Shown: positions 26,001-34,335 of the stretch, piece after piece | Position numbering within the stretch: position 1 is the stretch's first letter | Layout: the number at the start of each line of letters is the position of its first letter | Origin: Nostoc sp. JL33 | GTDB taxonomy: Bacteria > Cyanobacteriota > Cyanobacteriia > Cyanobacteriales > Nostocaceae | DNA: 64,000 bases | Direction of reading: 5' to 3' | NCBI RefSeq assembly: GCF_017114985.1 | Contig: NZ_JABXKP010000092.1 | Span: 18,388 to 82,387, forward strand | The notes under the pieces: model-generated | Told to the model about the DNA's origin: nothing | What the model saw: the letters and a program-made list of their open reading frames with translations, nothing else | The model's database searches: none | Translations under genes and position numbers: made by a program

Positions 26001-26413
26001 GGCTCCTCTATGGTATCTGGCAGTTGTCCTCGGCCTCGGTTAAAAGCAGCAGTCGCATCATTTAGGGCTTGGTCAATATCGCCCCCTGGTTGGAAGTATA
26101 AATCCAGGTTCACCTGTCCTTCACGGGTGCGGGAAAAAATTTGGACTACATTCTCGGTTGCCGCTAAAGTTTCTTCTAAGGGTCTGGTGATTTCATCTAC
26201 GGCTACTTCTGGTGAAATACCAGGGGCTTCTAGCCTGACGCTAACTCGTGGATAGGTAATTGACGGTAGGAGATCGACTTGGATCGTTGTGAGAAAAAAT
26301 ACCCCAATGACAATAACTGCCACGGTGAGCATGAGTGTACCAATGTGTTGGCGGATAGCGATCGCGCTGAGGCTAAATCCGCCATGGCCATTATTATTAT
26401 TTGCCTGTTGCAT
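23069..26413 (-). CDS. RND-family multidrug/hydrophobe efflux transporter (AcrB/HAE1 type)
   Basis: This inner-membrane proton-driven pump of 1114 residues has the RND layout: one membrane helix (LMLTVAVIVIGVFFLTTIQV), a large periplasmic porter domain, helices 2-6, a second periplasmic domain, helices 8-12. Where AcrB has two adjacent Asp in helix 4 it has AIDTSVVILEN, with a single Asp then Thr. Residues about 458-487 (KGNGEWGMGSGEKSSTT) are an in-frame insertion made of an intergenic-type GGGGAGT repeat, probably in a cytoplasmic loop. The membrane-fusion partner is encoded upstream on the same strand (26929-28422). No outer-membrane TolC gene is nearby. Confidence 0.92.
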   Translation of the reverse strand: MQQANNNNGHGGFSLSAIAIRQHIGTLMLTVAVIVIGVFFLTTIQVDLLPSITYPRVSVRLEAPGISPEVAVDEITRPLEETLAATENVVQIFSRTREGQVNLDLYFQPGGDIDQALNDATAAFNRGRGQLPDTIEEPRLFKVDPSQLPVYELALTSASLPGKDLRVFADEELTRELSVVPGVASVDVSGGAEEEVRVLVDLNRLQALGVGLNDVLEELTARNQDTSGGRILGQNSEPLTRTVGRFQNAREIENLSLEVSSASSATANTSNTNTTTTTTPTPTPTPSRRVYLRDFAEVIDDTEEQRVFVYLNRQPAVKFSIQKQPEANTITVVDAVKRRIEQLRQSGLIPADMTLSPTTDESVFIRNSLNDVIFSGISGALLAAAAVLLFLGSFRQTFIISLTIPLCTLAAIALMKIFGLTLNVFSLAGLTLGVGQAIDTSVVILENISEKTGMTPNQKERKGNGEWGMGSGEKSSTTPYSPLPTPQSIIETAIAASQEVESALVAATGANLVSVVPFLLIGGFIALLFNELILTISFAVAASLVVAITVVPMLSSRLLGIRWSSRISEFWLLRQFNHRFEDATRGYGSFLTKILRYRLLVVTAALLILGGSSFFMFGQIPQEILPRISTGQANLRAQFPPGTPLATSEKVMQIVDDILLKQPETQSAFTTVGGNLFGNSTTENPLRASSTINLKPGTDVEAFVKKVTQEFNKLNLAGILLRLNPGQVRGLILSNSPVQGSDVDVILQGENEENLTQAGAQVLQALQERAKLATFRPDADPRQPEIQIRPDWERVSALGLSAGQIGATVQTAIEGSVPTQIQRGNRLVDVRVQLNKEAIQRPSQLEQLPLFTENNQLIRLSDVANIQEGQAPGEVQRINQRQAFIVAGNLSEGASLGEAIAEVNKVLKDVDLPDGVSIVPSSAQETNQQLQDALKTLGALAVFLIFVVMAVQYNSLIDPLVIIFTVPLALAGGIFGLYITKTAIGATVIVGVVLLVGIVVNAGILMVELANQIRDEEGCTRQIAIMKAAPQRLRPIIMTTVTTILGLFPLALGIGEGSEFLQPLGIVVFFGMAIATMLTLFIIPCFYILLHDLLGGNWAKPVLSRLRGFTKKFI
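24950..25050. repeat. Intergenic-type GGGGAGT repeat inserted in the RND gene
   Basis: The plus strand reads GGGGAGTAGGGAGTGGGGAG, then an inverted counterpart CCCCACTCCCCATTCCCCAT. This repeat type normally lies between genes, but here it keeps the pump frame open. Confidence 0.8.
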
Positions 26414-26564
26414 GATCCTAAGTGATAAGTGCTAAGTGCTGACTACTGAGTACTTTTTTCAACGGTATGGTGGTTATTACCCACCGAATTTTAGATTTTA
26501 AATTTTGGATTTTGGATTGTTGGCGAAGCCTCTCGTAGAGAAGATTCTTGCATCCAAAATTTAA

Positions 26565-26785
26565 TAGGACTTACGCAAAAACTCTGATTTCCACCGTTCG
26601 CGCAGCGTCTCCCCTTCTCCCAAAGGGAGAGGCTAGCGCCTGCCGTAGGATGCCCGCAGGGCTGTAGGGAGAAGTTCAGATGCCTGCGGCGAGCTGCGCC
26701 AACGGCACAAGCCGCCGCTCCGACTTCTCTCTGTGTCCTCTGCGCCTCTGTGGTTCGTTATTCCGTAAGTTGTGCGTAAGTTCTA
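26565..26785. mobile_element. MITE-like element, about 221 bp, same family as 19469-19632
   Basis: The left end TAGGACTTACGCA (26565-26577) and right end TGCGTAAGTTCTA (26773-26785) match as inverted repeats with one difference. It holds the core GGCTAGCGCCTGCCGTAGGA (from 26631), which also occurs at 39137. It separates the RND pump gene from its fusion-protein gene, so it may be transcribed with them. GATTTTA-type heptamers flank it on both sides (26487-26519, 26889-26916). No gene is encoded. Confidence 0.7.
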
Positions 26786-26928
26786 TTTAAAAAGGTCTGA
26801 GAGCAAGCGGATTTATTCGTGGAATAATTCTTTAATCCAAAATCTAAGATTAAATGACTTGTCCCTGACTTGATTGCTCTTTTCAATTCTTTAATCTAAA
26901 ATCCAAAATCCAAAATTGTCTGACCCTA

Positions 26929-28422
26929 CTATTGCTTTTCTGAAAGAATTGAAAGACTTACAGTGTCACCTTCTTTTAACGGCTTACCACTACGAACAAC
27001 ATAGCGCTCTCCCGCTTGCAAACCAGATAAAATTTCGACTCTAGCATCAGCCTTTTTTCCTAACATTACGGCTCGTGCTGTTACCTTCGTTTTGCCTTCT
27101 GCGTCTTGCACGACAAATATTGTCCCACTTCGATCTTGTGACTTTGCCTCTGCCATACCAGATGTATTAGGTGAGGAATTCTGCCGGACATTTGTTTGCG
27201 TCTCCCCTGTATTTTTGGAGTTCTTACTGCCTGCTTGTTTTTGGATAGCTGTTTGCGGCACTACTACGCGCTGTGTTGTCTGGGTTTCAAAATTGACTCG
27301 CGCCAGAAGTCCGCTACCAATTTTCCCTTGAGTGTTGGGAATCACTACCTCTACAGGTATCAAGCGAGCTGTGGCATCGGCAGCTGGGGAAATGCGCGTC
27401 ACTCTACCAATTAATGCTTCATTGGGGAAGGCATCTAAGCGCACTTGTACAGACTGCCCAATCTGAATTTGTGCCAGTTCTAATTCGGAAATTTGGACGA
27501 CGACTTTCACACGGTTAAAGTCGCCAATTTTCAAGACTTCGCTACCTGCTTGCAGAAGGTTGCCAGGTTCTGTCACCTTTTCTGTGACTATGCCAGTAAT
27601 CGGGGATGTCAGCCGAGCGTAAGAGCTGCGCTCTTTGGTTTGAGCAACCAATGCCTGTTGGGCAAGTACTCTACCTTGGGCGGCAGCGACGGCTTGCTGT
27701 TCTGTACGAACTTGTTCTTGAGCTGCCCGCAATGCTTGGGCAGCTGTTTGTGCCTGGGTACGTGATTGCTGGGCAGTTTGTGCCGCGATCGCTCCAGCTT
27801 TGAATAGTCTCTGTTGGCGTTCTGAGTCTGCCTGAGCTTGTACCACTTCTAGCCGCGCCCGTTCCACGTCTGCACGGGCATTGCTTACCTGATTGCTTGC
27901 TCTGGCTACTTCTGATTTCAGGGCTGCTAGTTCTGCTTCGGCTTGCTTTAATTGGGTCGAAAGTATGGCATCATCTAACTGCCCAACGTTTTGCCCAAGC
28001 TTTACTCGATCGCCGACATCTAAGTTCAAAGCCAACAACCGCGCTTCTACCTGCGATCGCACTGATATAATTCGGAAGGGTGTTGTATTACCTGTGTATT
28101 CTGGTTGTGTTTGCAGCGAGTCAGTTCGAGCGATCGCCATATCTACAGCCGTTGCACCACCACGTTGCCCACTACCAGGACTCTGAGATTGTGCATCAGC
28201 TGCATCTTCCTTGGGCAACGATCCACAATTTGCTATCAGCAGTCCTATCCCCAGCAAACAGGGAATCAATAATATGGATGTAAAATCAAAACGACTCTTT
28301 ACATCTGCAACAGCCACATCAGTCTTCATAACTGAATCTAACTGGGTATTAATTACCTGGTTAGCGGCTGCGAAAGGTGAGATTTTCGCCTGCTTGTGCG
28401 GCTTATTTCTGTCCAAAATCAT
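26929..28422 (-). CDS. RND efflux membrane-fusion protein (HlyD/AcrA family)
   Basis: The 497-residue periplasmic adaptor links the RND pump to an outer-membrane channel. A membrane segment, ILLIPCLLGIGLLIANC (about residues 51-67), precedes the biotinyl/lipoyl half-motif (VEARLLALNLDVGDRVKLGQ). A long Ala/Gln-rich coiled-coil hairpin follows (about 150-260), then the second lipoyl half (SPITGIVTEKVTEPGNLLQAG), a beta-barrel and a membrane-proximal domain with a low-complexity stretch (about 400-430). It is upstream of and co-directional with the RND gene; the 515-bp gap is filled by a mobile element and repeats. Confidence 0.9.
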   Translation of the reverse strand: MILDRNKPHKQAKISPFAAANQVINTQLDSVMKTDVAVADVKSRFDFTSILLIPCLLGIGLLIANCGSLPKEDAADAQSQSPGSGQRGGATAVDMAIARTDSLQTQPEYTGNTTPFRIISVRSQVEARLLALNLDVGDRVKLGQNVGQLDDAILSTQLKQAEAELAALKSEVARASNQVSNARADVERARLEVVQAQADSERQQRLFKAGAIAAQTAQQSRTQAQTAAQALRAAQEQVRTEQQAVAAAQGRVLAQQALVAQTKERSSYARLTSPITGIVTEKVTEPGNLLQAGSEVLKIGDFNRVKVVVQISELELAQIQIGQSVQVRLDAFPNEALIGRVTRISPAADATARLIPVEVVIPNTQGKIGSGLLARVNFETQTTQRVVVPQTAIQKQAGSKNSKNTGETQTNVRQNSSPNTSGMAEAKSQDRSGTIFVVQDAEGKTKVTARAVMLGKKADARVEILSGLQAGERYVVRSGKPLKEGDTVSLSILSEKQ

Positions 28423-28982
28423 TTATTTTCTCCTATTTGGGGAGCTTTTGGGGTTAAACAGCCGTGCATTACCAAGTAATTTTGAGACAACAAACAAATA
28501 TATGACTAATAGAAAGCGGCGAGACTAAATTAGCTATCTTCTTGCAAAATTTTGGATCAAAAATTACTTTTTATCACGAAAAATTCTCACCACTTTAACT
28601 CATTACATCGATCAGGCAGTTTTTTTGCTGACGATGCAATTCTTAACTTACTATAAATATTTTTAAATTTCTTGGAATCTGCCCTTAGTAGAAGACTTAC
28701 GTTTCCTGAAGATACGGGAATTTTACCTCCCTGCTTCTAAAACGGGCAGTATCACATACCTGTATTTAGGCTTACATAGCCAGACTTACGATAGCAAAAT
28801 GCCTAGTAATTTTTACGCTTAATCCGATATTATATTAAGAATAGTAAATATAAATTGCTTTTTGTTACGCTGCCAGATTGAGATTCAGCGTCGGCGTAGC
28901 CCGTCGTAGACATCGCGTAGACAGCAAAGACAAAGATCGATATATATTACAGCCGCTAAGTATTAGGTGAGGAAAGTTACAA
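28423..28982. other. Divergent intergenic region between the fusion-protein gene and the cpcS-like gene
   Basis: Promoters for both flanking genes should be here. Apart from the 30-bp repeat copy at 28889-28916 it is AT-rich unique sequence with no gene. Confidence 0.4.
28889..28916 (+). repeat. 30-bp dispersed repeat (copy C), intergenic
   Basis: GCGTCGGCGTAGCCCGTCGT followed by AGACATCGC matches copy A at 5487. It is about 65 bp upstream of the lyase start, in the presumed leader. Confidence 0.8.
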
Positions 28983-29522
28983 GTGACATCATTGCTAAAA
29001 ATTGCACAAACCACTGACGAATCCCAGATTTCAGAATTTTTCCAGGAATCGGCGGGTAACTGGCAATCGCAACGGCGCTACTACACTTTACCTGAGGGAG
29101 AAACTAAGGAGATGGAGAGTATCGTTACGATCAATTTTCTCAAGCAGGGCTGTGATGAATTGCAAAAGCTAGCTCAGATGCACGATTTGGCTGATACAGG
29201 TAGTTTGATCTGTGGTGCAGCAGTTACATGGGAAAGTACGGATGTGGCCAAGGCAAGGAAAGAGTCGCAAGGTTCAACGATATTTGGGGCTGTGGGAAAC
29301 ATATTGTATCGCGATCGCGGTTTTGCCATATCCAAACCAGTCACCGCCCACTATTATTTCTCCAACCCGAAAACACTGTGTTTGCGAACTGAGTACAACG
29401 GTTCAGTGTTTGAGGAAGAGTTAAAGCTAATTGGTAGCAAATACCGCACCAGACAGGCGATTATCTCCCGTGCTGGTGAGCAGTTGATGATTGGCCAATA
29501 TTTAGAAAAGAGAGTGGATTAG
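28983..29522 (+). CDS. Phycobiliprotein chromophore lyase, CpcS/CpeS family
   Basis: This lyase attaches phycocyanobilin (or a related bilin) to Cys-82-type sites of phycobiliproteins in phycobilisome assembly. The 179-residue length and sequence fit the CpcS/CpeS fold: ISEFFQESAGNWQSQRRYYT, VTINFLKQGCDELQKLAQMH, AAVTWESTD, YRDRGFAISKP and SKYRTRQAIISRAGEQLMIG. Translation starts at GTG 28983 after GAGGAAAG. It is monocistronic here, away from phycobilisome structural genes. Whether it is CpcS-I or CpcS-III class cannot be decided by eye. Confidence 0.88.
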   Translation: MTSLLKIAQTTDESQISEFFQESAGNWQSQRRYYTLPEGETKEMESIVTINFLKQGCDELQKLAQMHDLADTGSLICGAAVTWESTDVAKARKESQGSTIFGAVGNILYRDRGFAISKPVTAHYYFSNPKTLCLRTEYNGSVFEEELKLIGSKYRTRQAIISRAGEQLMIGQYLEKRVD

Positions 29523-29789
29523 TTTATCGACTGAGTAGCGCTGGTTACAGCCTTACCTGTTTTGTTACTAGCCAGCACCTAGCTATCAACTTGTAACATA
29601 ACTTTTTATAACAGTTTTTCAAACTTGCCCCCAAAAAGTTAGTTGCTATGCCATCATGGGAAGTGAAATGAGAATTAATTCGGCGACAGTGTTTGTTTTT
29701 AGTATTGACAGGCTTTTTCCTTTTGGTATTACAGACTTCTCTCCGAAATCTAAATCTCTACAAACTTCTTATGATTTTGGAGACATTTA

Positions 29790-30107
29790 ATGTCAATTTA
29801 CGTTGGTAACCTCTCCTATGAAGTTACACAAGATGCGCTGAGTGCTGTATTTGCAGAATATGGTACTGTAAAGCGTGTTCAGTTACCTACTGACCGTGAA
29901 ACAGGTCGTTTACGCGGCTTTGCTTTCGTGGAAATGAATTCAGAAGATGAAGAAACGAAAGCCATTGAAGCCCTTGATGGTGCTGAATGGCTTGGTCGTG
30001 ACCTGAAAGTTAATAAAGCCAAGCCCAGAGAAGACAGGGGTGGTTCTTCCTTTGGTGGTGGAAACCGTGGCGGTGGTGGCGGTGGCTACAACCGTAACCG
30101 CTACTAA
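29790..30107 (+). CDS. RNA-binding protein, single RRM with Gly-rich tail (cyanobacterial Rbp family)
   Basis: The 105-residue protein has one RNA-recognition motif with RNP2 (SIYVGNLSY, residues 2-10) and RNP1 (RGFAFVEM, about 42-49). A Gly/Arg/Asn-rich tail follows (GGNRGGGGGGYNRNRY). Cyanobacterial Rbp proteins with such tails are often cold-induced and bind mRNA; regulation here is not shown by sequence. GGAG lies seven bases before the ATG and a strong terminator follows, so it is a single-gene unit. Upstream (29523-29789) is a long leader region without another gene. Confidence 0.93.
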   Translation: MSIYVGNLSYEVTQDALSAVFAEYGTVKRVQLPTDRETGRLRGFAFVEMNSEDEETKAIEALDGAEWLGRDLKVNKAKPREDRGGSSFGGGNRGGGGGGYNRNRY

Positions 30108-30139
30108 GCTCAATAGGCGAAAGTAACTTAATTGAATTT

Positions 30140-30175
30140 AGAAAAGGCTCAGGTAGGAATGCTTGAGCCTTTTCT
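30140..30175 (+). terminator. Hairpin terminator after the rbp gene
   Basis: AGAAAAGGCTCA and TGAGCCTTTTCT form a perfect 12-bp stem with a 12-base loop, 33 bp after the stop. The second arm contains TTTTCT in place of a separate T-run; its symmetry allows weak function in the other direction. Confidence 0.75.
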
Positions 30176-30307
30176 ATGCAAAACTTTGACTCTAAATAAT
30201 TTCTATTGGGACGCTTTGGCAATTGTGAGAGGAACTCGCTAAGTTTATTATTGTCACAAATATATCTAAAGTTAATTTCAGCAGTCTATGTTTGAGGCAC
30301 AGAGGCA

Positions 30308-31672
30308 ATGACTCAAAACCCCCTGAAGGATTCTACTAGTACTCAATCCTCTAAAACACCTGGGTTGAAACCAGCACTAGCAGCAGCGCTAGCGAGTTTA
30401 GAGGTGCCGCTAGATCAAGAGTTAGCTCGATACCGACGCACGCGAACTGGTTTGGCGTCATCGATCCAGCCCCGTGTTAGAAGTTACATGAACAGTCAAA
30501 CCCAGCCCTTCGCTGCCATGACGACAACATCCGGCACAACTCACTCATCAGTAACTCAAATTAAAACCAACGTGCCGCCTGCATCTGCACCCATGAATGA
30601 TCACCAAACCCCAGCGCCAGCTACGGCAAAAATTGACGTACCACCCACATCTGTAGCTGTGAATGCTGAGAATAACCCAGCGCCAGCTACGGCAAATACT
30701 GAGGAACTAAATAATCTTAATCTTACCTCCAGATCAGATTCTGCTAAAACACAAACTCAACTTCCACCACCCCCGCCCAACTTTACTAGCAGCATCGTGC
30801 CAGTAGTCGTTAAAGATAGTAAGAGCGAAAATCTCTTGCAGTCAGATCACACCCCTAAGCAGCCAGATGACTTTTTGGAATCGAGTGAAGCGCTGCTGCG
30901 AAGTCTGAAAGAAGAACAACCAGAAACCAAAAAGCCAAGCAATTATAACGACAGTCTGCTATCACCTTTGGGTATCGGTTCCATGTTGCTGCTATTGGTG
31001 GCGAGTCTTACCTTGGGTTATGTAGTATTCAATCCTAAAAGCTTACCACAATGGAATTTAGGCAAGTTGTTTAACGGGAACTCGTCTGCTGCACCAGAAA
31101 ATGCTGAAGAAGTTGGGAGTAATGTCCAAGCTCAAATCCAGCCACCAAGCAGTTCTATACCCAAGTATCCCAATCTAGCTGCCCAAGAGTTTCCTGAGGT
31201 GAGAGATCCCAATGATGTAGTTGGCTTACAACCCAAAGTCCAGCCAAGCCTCGCAGTAGTGCCTAATCCAGCCGTTCCCCAAAAAAGAGCTAATCCTCAA
31301 GCGGCATTGCCTTTAACCAACACAGATATAAAACCGCCAAATCCGATCGCCTTAGCACCAGTACCGACGGTAGAGCCTTTGCCCCCCCTGAATTTGCCTC
31401 CCACTTCAATGGCAAAAACCTCGCCCAACCCAATCGCAACCTCACCACAGCCAAATGCAGAAATCAAACTAGGAACAGATGGGTTCTATCATATAGTGAT
31501 AGATAATAAAGGCGGGGCTTTAGCTTCAGCTCGTTTAGTAGTTCCGGATGCTTATTTATCAGCCAACAAAGAATTGATTTATCTGGGTGCTTTTAAGACT
31601 AAAGAGCAAGTAAAACAACAGATGCAACTGTTAGAGGCAAAGGGAATTAAGGCACGGGTTCAGCAGCCATGA
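30308..31672 (+). CDS. Pro-rich membrane protein with C-terminal SPOR-like domain
   Basis: The 454-residue protein has an N-terminal cytoplasmic part with LKPALAAALASLEVPLDQEL then ARYRRTRTG, then a long disordered Pro/Thr/Ser stretch. One membrane helix (GIGSMLLLLVASLTLGYVVF, about 222-241) is followed by a second disordered Pro-rich stretch. The C-terminal region FYHIVIDNKGGALASARLVV to IYLGAFKTKEQVKQQMQLLE resembles SPOR domains, which bind denuded peptidoglycan at division sites. A cell-wall or septal role is inferred. Confidence 0.75.
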   Translation: MTQNPLKDSTSTQSSKTPGLKPALAAALASLEVPLDQELARYRRTRTGLASSIQPRVRSYMNSQTQPFAAMTTTSGTTHSSVTQIKTNVPPASAPMNDHQTPAPATAKIDVPPTSVAVNAENNPAPATANTEELNNLNLTSRSDSAKTQTQLPPPPPNFTSSIVPVVVKDSKSENLLQSDHTPKQPDDFLESSEALLRSLKEEQPETKKPSNYNDSLLSPLGIGSMLLLLVASLTLGYVVFNPKSLPQWNLGKLFNGNSSAAPENAEEVGSNVQAQIQPPSSSIPKYPNLAAQEFPEVRDPNDVVGLQPKVQPSLAVVPNPAVPQKRANPQAALPLTNTDIKPPNPIALAPVPTVEPLPPLNLPPTSMAKTSPNPIATSPQPNAEIKLGTDGFYHIVIDNKGGALASARLVVPDAYLSANKELIYLGAFKTKEQVKQQMQLLEAKGIKARVQQP

Positions 31673-31705
31673 GTTGCAAAAATCTACGATACCATGAGAT
31701 AACAG

Positions 31706-31797
31706 AGACGCGATTAATCGCGTCTGTACAGGAGTTAGGAGAGACGCGATTAATCGCGTACAAGAAGGAGTTAGGAGAGACGCGATTAATCGCGTCT
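31706..31797. repeat. Three tandem copies of a 20-bp perfect palindrome
   Basis: AGACGCGATTAATCGCGTCT occurs at 31706-31725 and 31778-31797, with an 18-bp version at 31742-31759. They are spaced 36 bp apart and separated by AAGGAGTTAGGAG-type heptamer sequence. The lie is directly downstream of the SPOR-like gene. Confidence 0.85.
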
Positions 31798-31828
31798 GTA
31801 CAAGAAGGAGTTAAGAGTGCTGAGTAGT

Positions 31829-32000
31829 CAGGGCTATTTCATTGTTGGCATAACCCGCCTGGAAATAAATTTCCTTTTCTTATAGTCTAAGTCCGTTAAA
31901 ACGGACTCAAAAGCTGATTAATAATCGGTTAAAACTGATTTTAGCTGTAAGATGGGGAATTTATTCCCTGGCGGACTAGGGGAGAATGAAATAACCCTGG
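31829..32000. mobile_element. MITE-like inverted-repeat element upstream of the pspA-type gene
   Basis: The ends CAGGGCTATTTCATTG and GAATGAAATAACCCTGG are near-perfect inverted repeats. Further internal arms pair as well (GGAAATAAATTTCC with GGAATTTATTCCC, AGTCCGTTAAAACGGACT). It ends 25 bp before the gene at 32025 and so forms its 5' leader or promoter region. Confidence 0.65.
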
Positions 32001-32024
32001 CTGATTCGTGAATGGAGAGCCGAC

Positions 32025-32768
32025 ATGGAATTAATCAAGCGTATCCTGCGAGTGATTCGCGCTAATCTCAATAGTTTGATCGGTGGTGCAGAAGATCCAG
32101 AAAAGATTCTGGAGCAAGCTGTGCTGGAGATGCAGGAAAATCTGGTGCGGTTGCGGCAAGGTGTAGCACAAGCGATCGCTACCCAGAAACGTACCGAACG
32201 ACAGGCTGCGGCTGCTCAGTCTCAAACAGAAGAATGGTATCGCCGCGCCCAATTAGCCCTGCAACAAGGCAACGAACCTCTAGCACGCGAAGCTTTGACT
32301 AAGCGCCAAGCTTATAAAGAAACCACTACTGCCCTCTTTGCCCAGATAGAGCAGCAAAACGAGATAGTAGCTAGGCTAAAAAAGGATATGCGATCGCTAG
32401 AGTTAAAAATTGGCGAGGCGAAAACAAAAAAAGATATGTATATTGCTCGCGCCCGTTCTGCCGAAGCGTCTTATCGCCTTCAGGAAATGCTCGGTGGAGT
32501 TTCTGCCACCAGCAGTCTGAGTGCCTTTGAGCGCATGGAAGAAAAAGTTTTGCAAATAGAAGCTAAATCAGAAGCGATCGCTCAACTCAGTAGCGACGAC
32601 TTGGAAACACAATTTACTTCTTTGGAATCTACTAATGATGTAGATGCGGAATTGGCAGCGATGAAGGTGCAGGTTTTGAACCAGTCAGAAAACACACCGC
32701 ACAACAGTCTCCTCACCCAGGAGAACCAGAAGGCAGCGCAGCAGTTACCCAAAACTCAGGACTCTTGA
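32025..32768 (+). CDS. PspA/IM30-family membrane-associated protein (first of two paralogues)
   Basis: PspA/Vipp1 proteins are ESCRT-III-like coiled-coil proteins that assemble on membranes and maintain them under stress. The 247-residue protein starts with an amphipathic helix (MELIKRILRVIRANLNSLI), then AEDPEKILEQAVLEMQENLV, and long helices to about residue 215. The tail after that is Gln/Asn/Ser-rich and lacks the extra C-terminal helix of Vipp1. This is the PspA-like member; vipp1 follows 162 bp downstream. GGAGAG precedes the ATG. Confidence 0.88.
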   Translation: MELIKRILRVIRANLNSLIGGAEDPEKILEQAVLEMQENLVRLRQGVAQAIATQKRTERQAAAAQSQTEEWYRRAQLALQQGNEPLAREALTKRQAYKETTTALFAQIEQQNEIVARLKKDMRSLELKIGEAKTKKDMYIARARSAEASYRLQEMLGGVSATSSLSAFERMEEKVLQIEAKSEAIAQLSSDDLETQFTSLESTNDVDAELAAMKVQVLNQSENTPHNSLLTQENQKAAQQLPKTQDS

Positions 32769-32930
32769 AGTTCGACTAATTACCCCAGTTTCGAGATATC
32801 TTAAAAATTAAGAGTTGTTAGAAGGTACTGATTCAAACTGGAAAGATTACATTGAAATAGGTAGCTATTAAAAACTAAAAAAGCTAACTGTCCAACAAAA
32901 AGCGTAAACCAGACAAGGAAAAACAAAGTT

Positions 32931-33707
32931 ATGGGATTATTCGATCGCATTAAGCGAGTAGTTAGTTCTAACCTCAACGACCTGGTTAACAAAGCTGAAG
33001 ACCCCGAAAAAATGCTAGAACAAGCCATCCTGGAAATGCAGGAAGACTTGGTTCAGCTGCGTCAGGGAGTAGCCCAGACGATCGCCGCCCAAAAACGCAG
33101 CGAGAAGCAGTACAATGATGCCCAAAATGAAATCAATAAGTGGCAACGCAATGCCCAACTAGCCCTGCAAAAAGGTGATGAGAACTTAGCACGGCAAGCT
33201 CTAGAGCGCAAGAAGACTTATACGGACACCAGTAGTGCCCTCAAAGCTAGTTTAGATACGCAAAGCACTCAAGTTGAAACCCTCAAGCGCAACTTAATCC
33301 AGCTGGAAAGCAAGATTTCTGAAGCTAAGACCAAGAAAGAAATGCTCAGAGCTAGAATCACCACTGCCAAAGCCCAAGAGCAACTCCAAGGCATGGTGCG
33401 TGGGATGAATACCAGCAGTGCAATGTCTGCCTTCGAGCGGATGGAAGAAAAAGTCTTGATGCAAGAATCCCGGGCCCAGGCACTAGGAGAGTTAGCAGGT
33501 GCAGATTTAGAAACCCAATTTGCCCAGTTAGAAGGTGGTAATGATGTTGATGATGAATTGGCAGCCTTGAAAGCCCAAATGTTACCACCCGCTACTCCAC
33601 AAAATCAACCCCAACTGCCACCGCAAGAACAAACCACTGCTCCTAAGTCTAATGAGGTGGTTGATGCCGAGTTGGATTCCCTACGCAAGCAATTGGATCA
33701 ACTGTAA
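32931..33707 (+). CDS. vipp1: Vipp1/IM30, thylakoid membrane biogenesis protein
   Basis: Vipp1 is needed for thylakoid formation and upkeep in cyanobacteria and chloroplasts. The 258-residue protein shows the amphipathic helix MGLFDRIKRVVSSNLNDLVN, the AEDPEKMLEQAILEMQEDLV segment and a helical core ending ALKAQMLPPA. After a Pro/Gln linker there is the extra C-terminal helix (EVVDAELDSLRKQLDQL) that distinguishes Vipp1 from PspA. It is adjacent to a pspA-like paralogue and followed by a terminator. Confidence 0.92.
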   Translation: MGLFDRIKRVVSSNLNDLVNKAEDPEKMLEQAILEMQEDLVQLRQGVAQTIAAQKRSEKQYNDAQNEINKWQRNAQLALQKGDENLARQALERKKTYTDTSSALKASLDTQSTQVETLKRNLIQLESKISEAKTKKEMLRARITTAKAQEQLQGMVRGMNTSSAMSAFERMEEKVLMQESRAQALGELAGADLETQFAQLEGGNDVDDELAALKAQMLPPATPQNQPQLPPQEQTTAPKSNEVVDAELDSLRKQLDQL

Positions 33708-33733
33708 AATTGGTAGAAAACAAATTTTAAGCC

Positions 33734-33760
33734 AGTCCCACGCCTGTTGGCTGTGGGATT
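33734..33760 (+). terminator. Terminator after vipp1
   Basis: AGTCCCAC and GTGGGATT pair over eight positions (one G-T pair) around an 11-base loop, followed by TTACATTT. It lies 27 bp after the stop. The T-run is short. Confidence 0.65.
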
Positions 33761-33770
33761 TTACATTTCG

Positions 33771-33836
33771 AGTCAGGAGTGAGGAGTGAGGAGTCAAGAG
33801 TGAAGAGTGAGGAGTCAGAAGTGAGGAGTGAGGAGT
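33771..33836. repeat. Heptameric short tandem repeat (GAGGAGT type)
   Basis: About nine consecutive copies of GAGGAGT or near variants (GAGTCAGGAGTGAGGAGTGA...). Related tracts are at 15148-15205, 49330-49430 and 54526-54560. Confidence 0.8.
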
Positions 33837-34002
33837 TTTTAATTAACTCTTGTCCTCTGCGTTTGTGCGTTTCTGCCTGAGACAAATTCAGAAAAATTGT
33901 AGTTAAATTATTTCTCCTTTCTCACGAACTCAGCACTCAGCACTCAGTTTGGGATAAAGTATTGTGTGTGCCAACTTCGATCGCCACTTGATGGAGACTG
34001 CA

Positions 34003-34335
34003 ATGAGTAAGGCTGTAATCACCATAACGGATGCTGAGTTTGAAACCGAAGTATTAAAAGCCGAGCAGCCTGTATTAGTTTACTTTTGGGCTGACTGGTG
34101 TGGGCCTTGTCAATTGATGTCGCCCGCGATCACTTCAGCTGCCAGCAAATATAGCGATCGCCTCAAAGTCGTTAAAATGGAAATTGACCCCAACCCACTT
34201 ACTGTTAAGCAGTACCAAGTAGAAGGTGTACCCGCCCTCAGACTATTTCAAGGTCAGGAAGTTTTGATATCCACTGAGGGAGTCATCGGCAAAGATAAAT
34301 TACTTGCTCTTTTAGATACACACTTAAATAAATAG
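34003..34335 (+). CDS. Thioredoxin-family protein
   Basis: The 110-residue thioredoxin-fold protein has the classic active site WADWCGPC (about residues 29-36) and the cis-Pro region VEGVPALRLF. It reduces protein disulfides in the cytosol; partners are unknown. The frame is open from 33964, but GGAG at 33993-33996 fits ATG 34003 (MSKAVITITDAEF). It is followed 111 bp later by an aminotransferase on the same strand. Confidence 0.92.
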   Translation: MSKAVITITDAEFETEVLKAEQPVLVYFWADWCGPCQLMSPAITSAASKYSDRLKVVKMEIDPNPLTVKQYQVEGVPALRLFQGQEVLISTEGVIGKDKLLALLDTHLNK

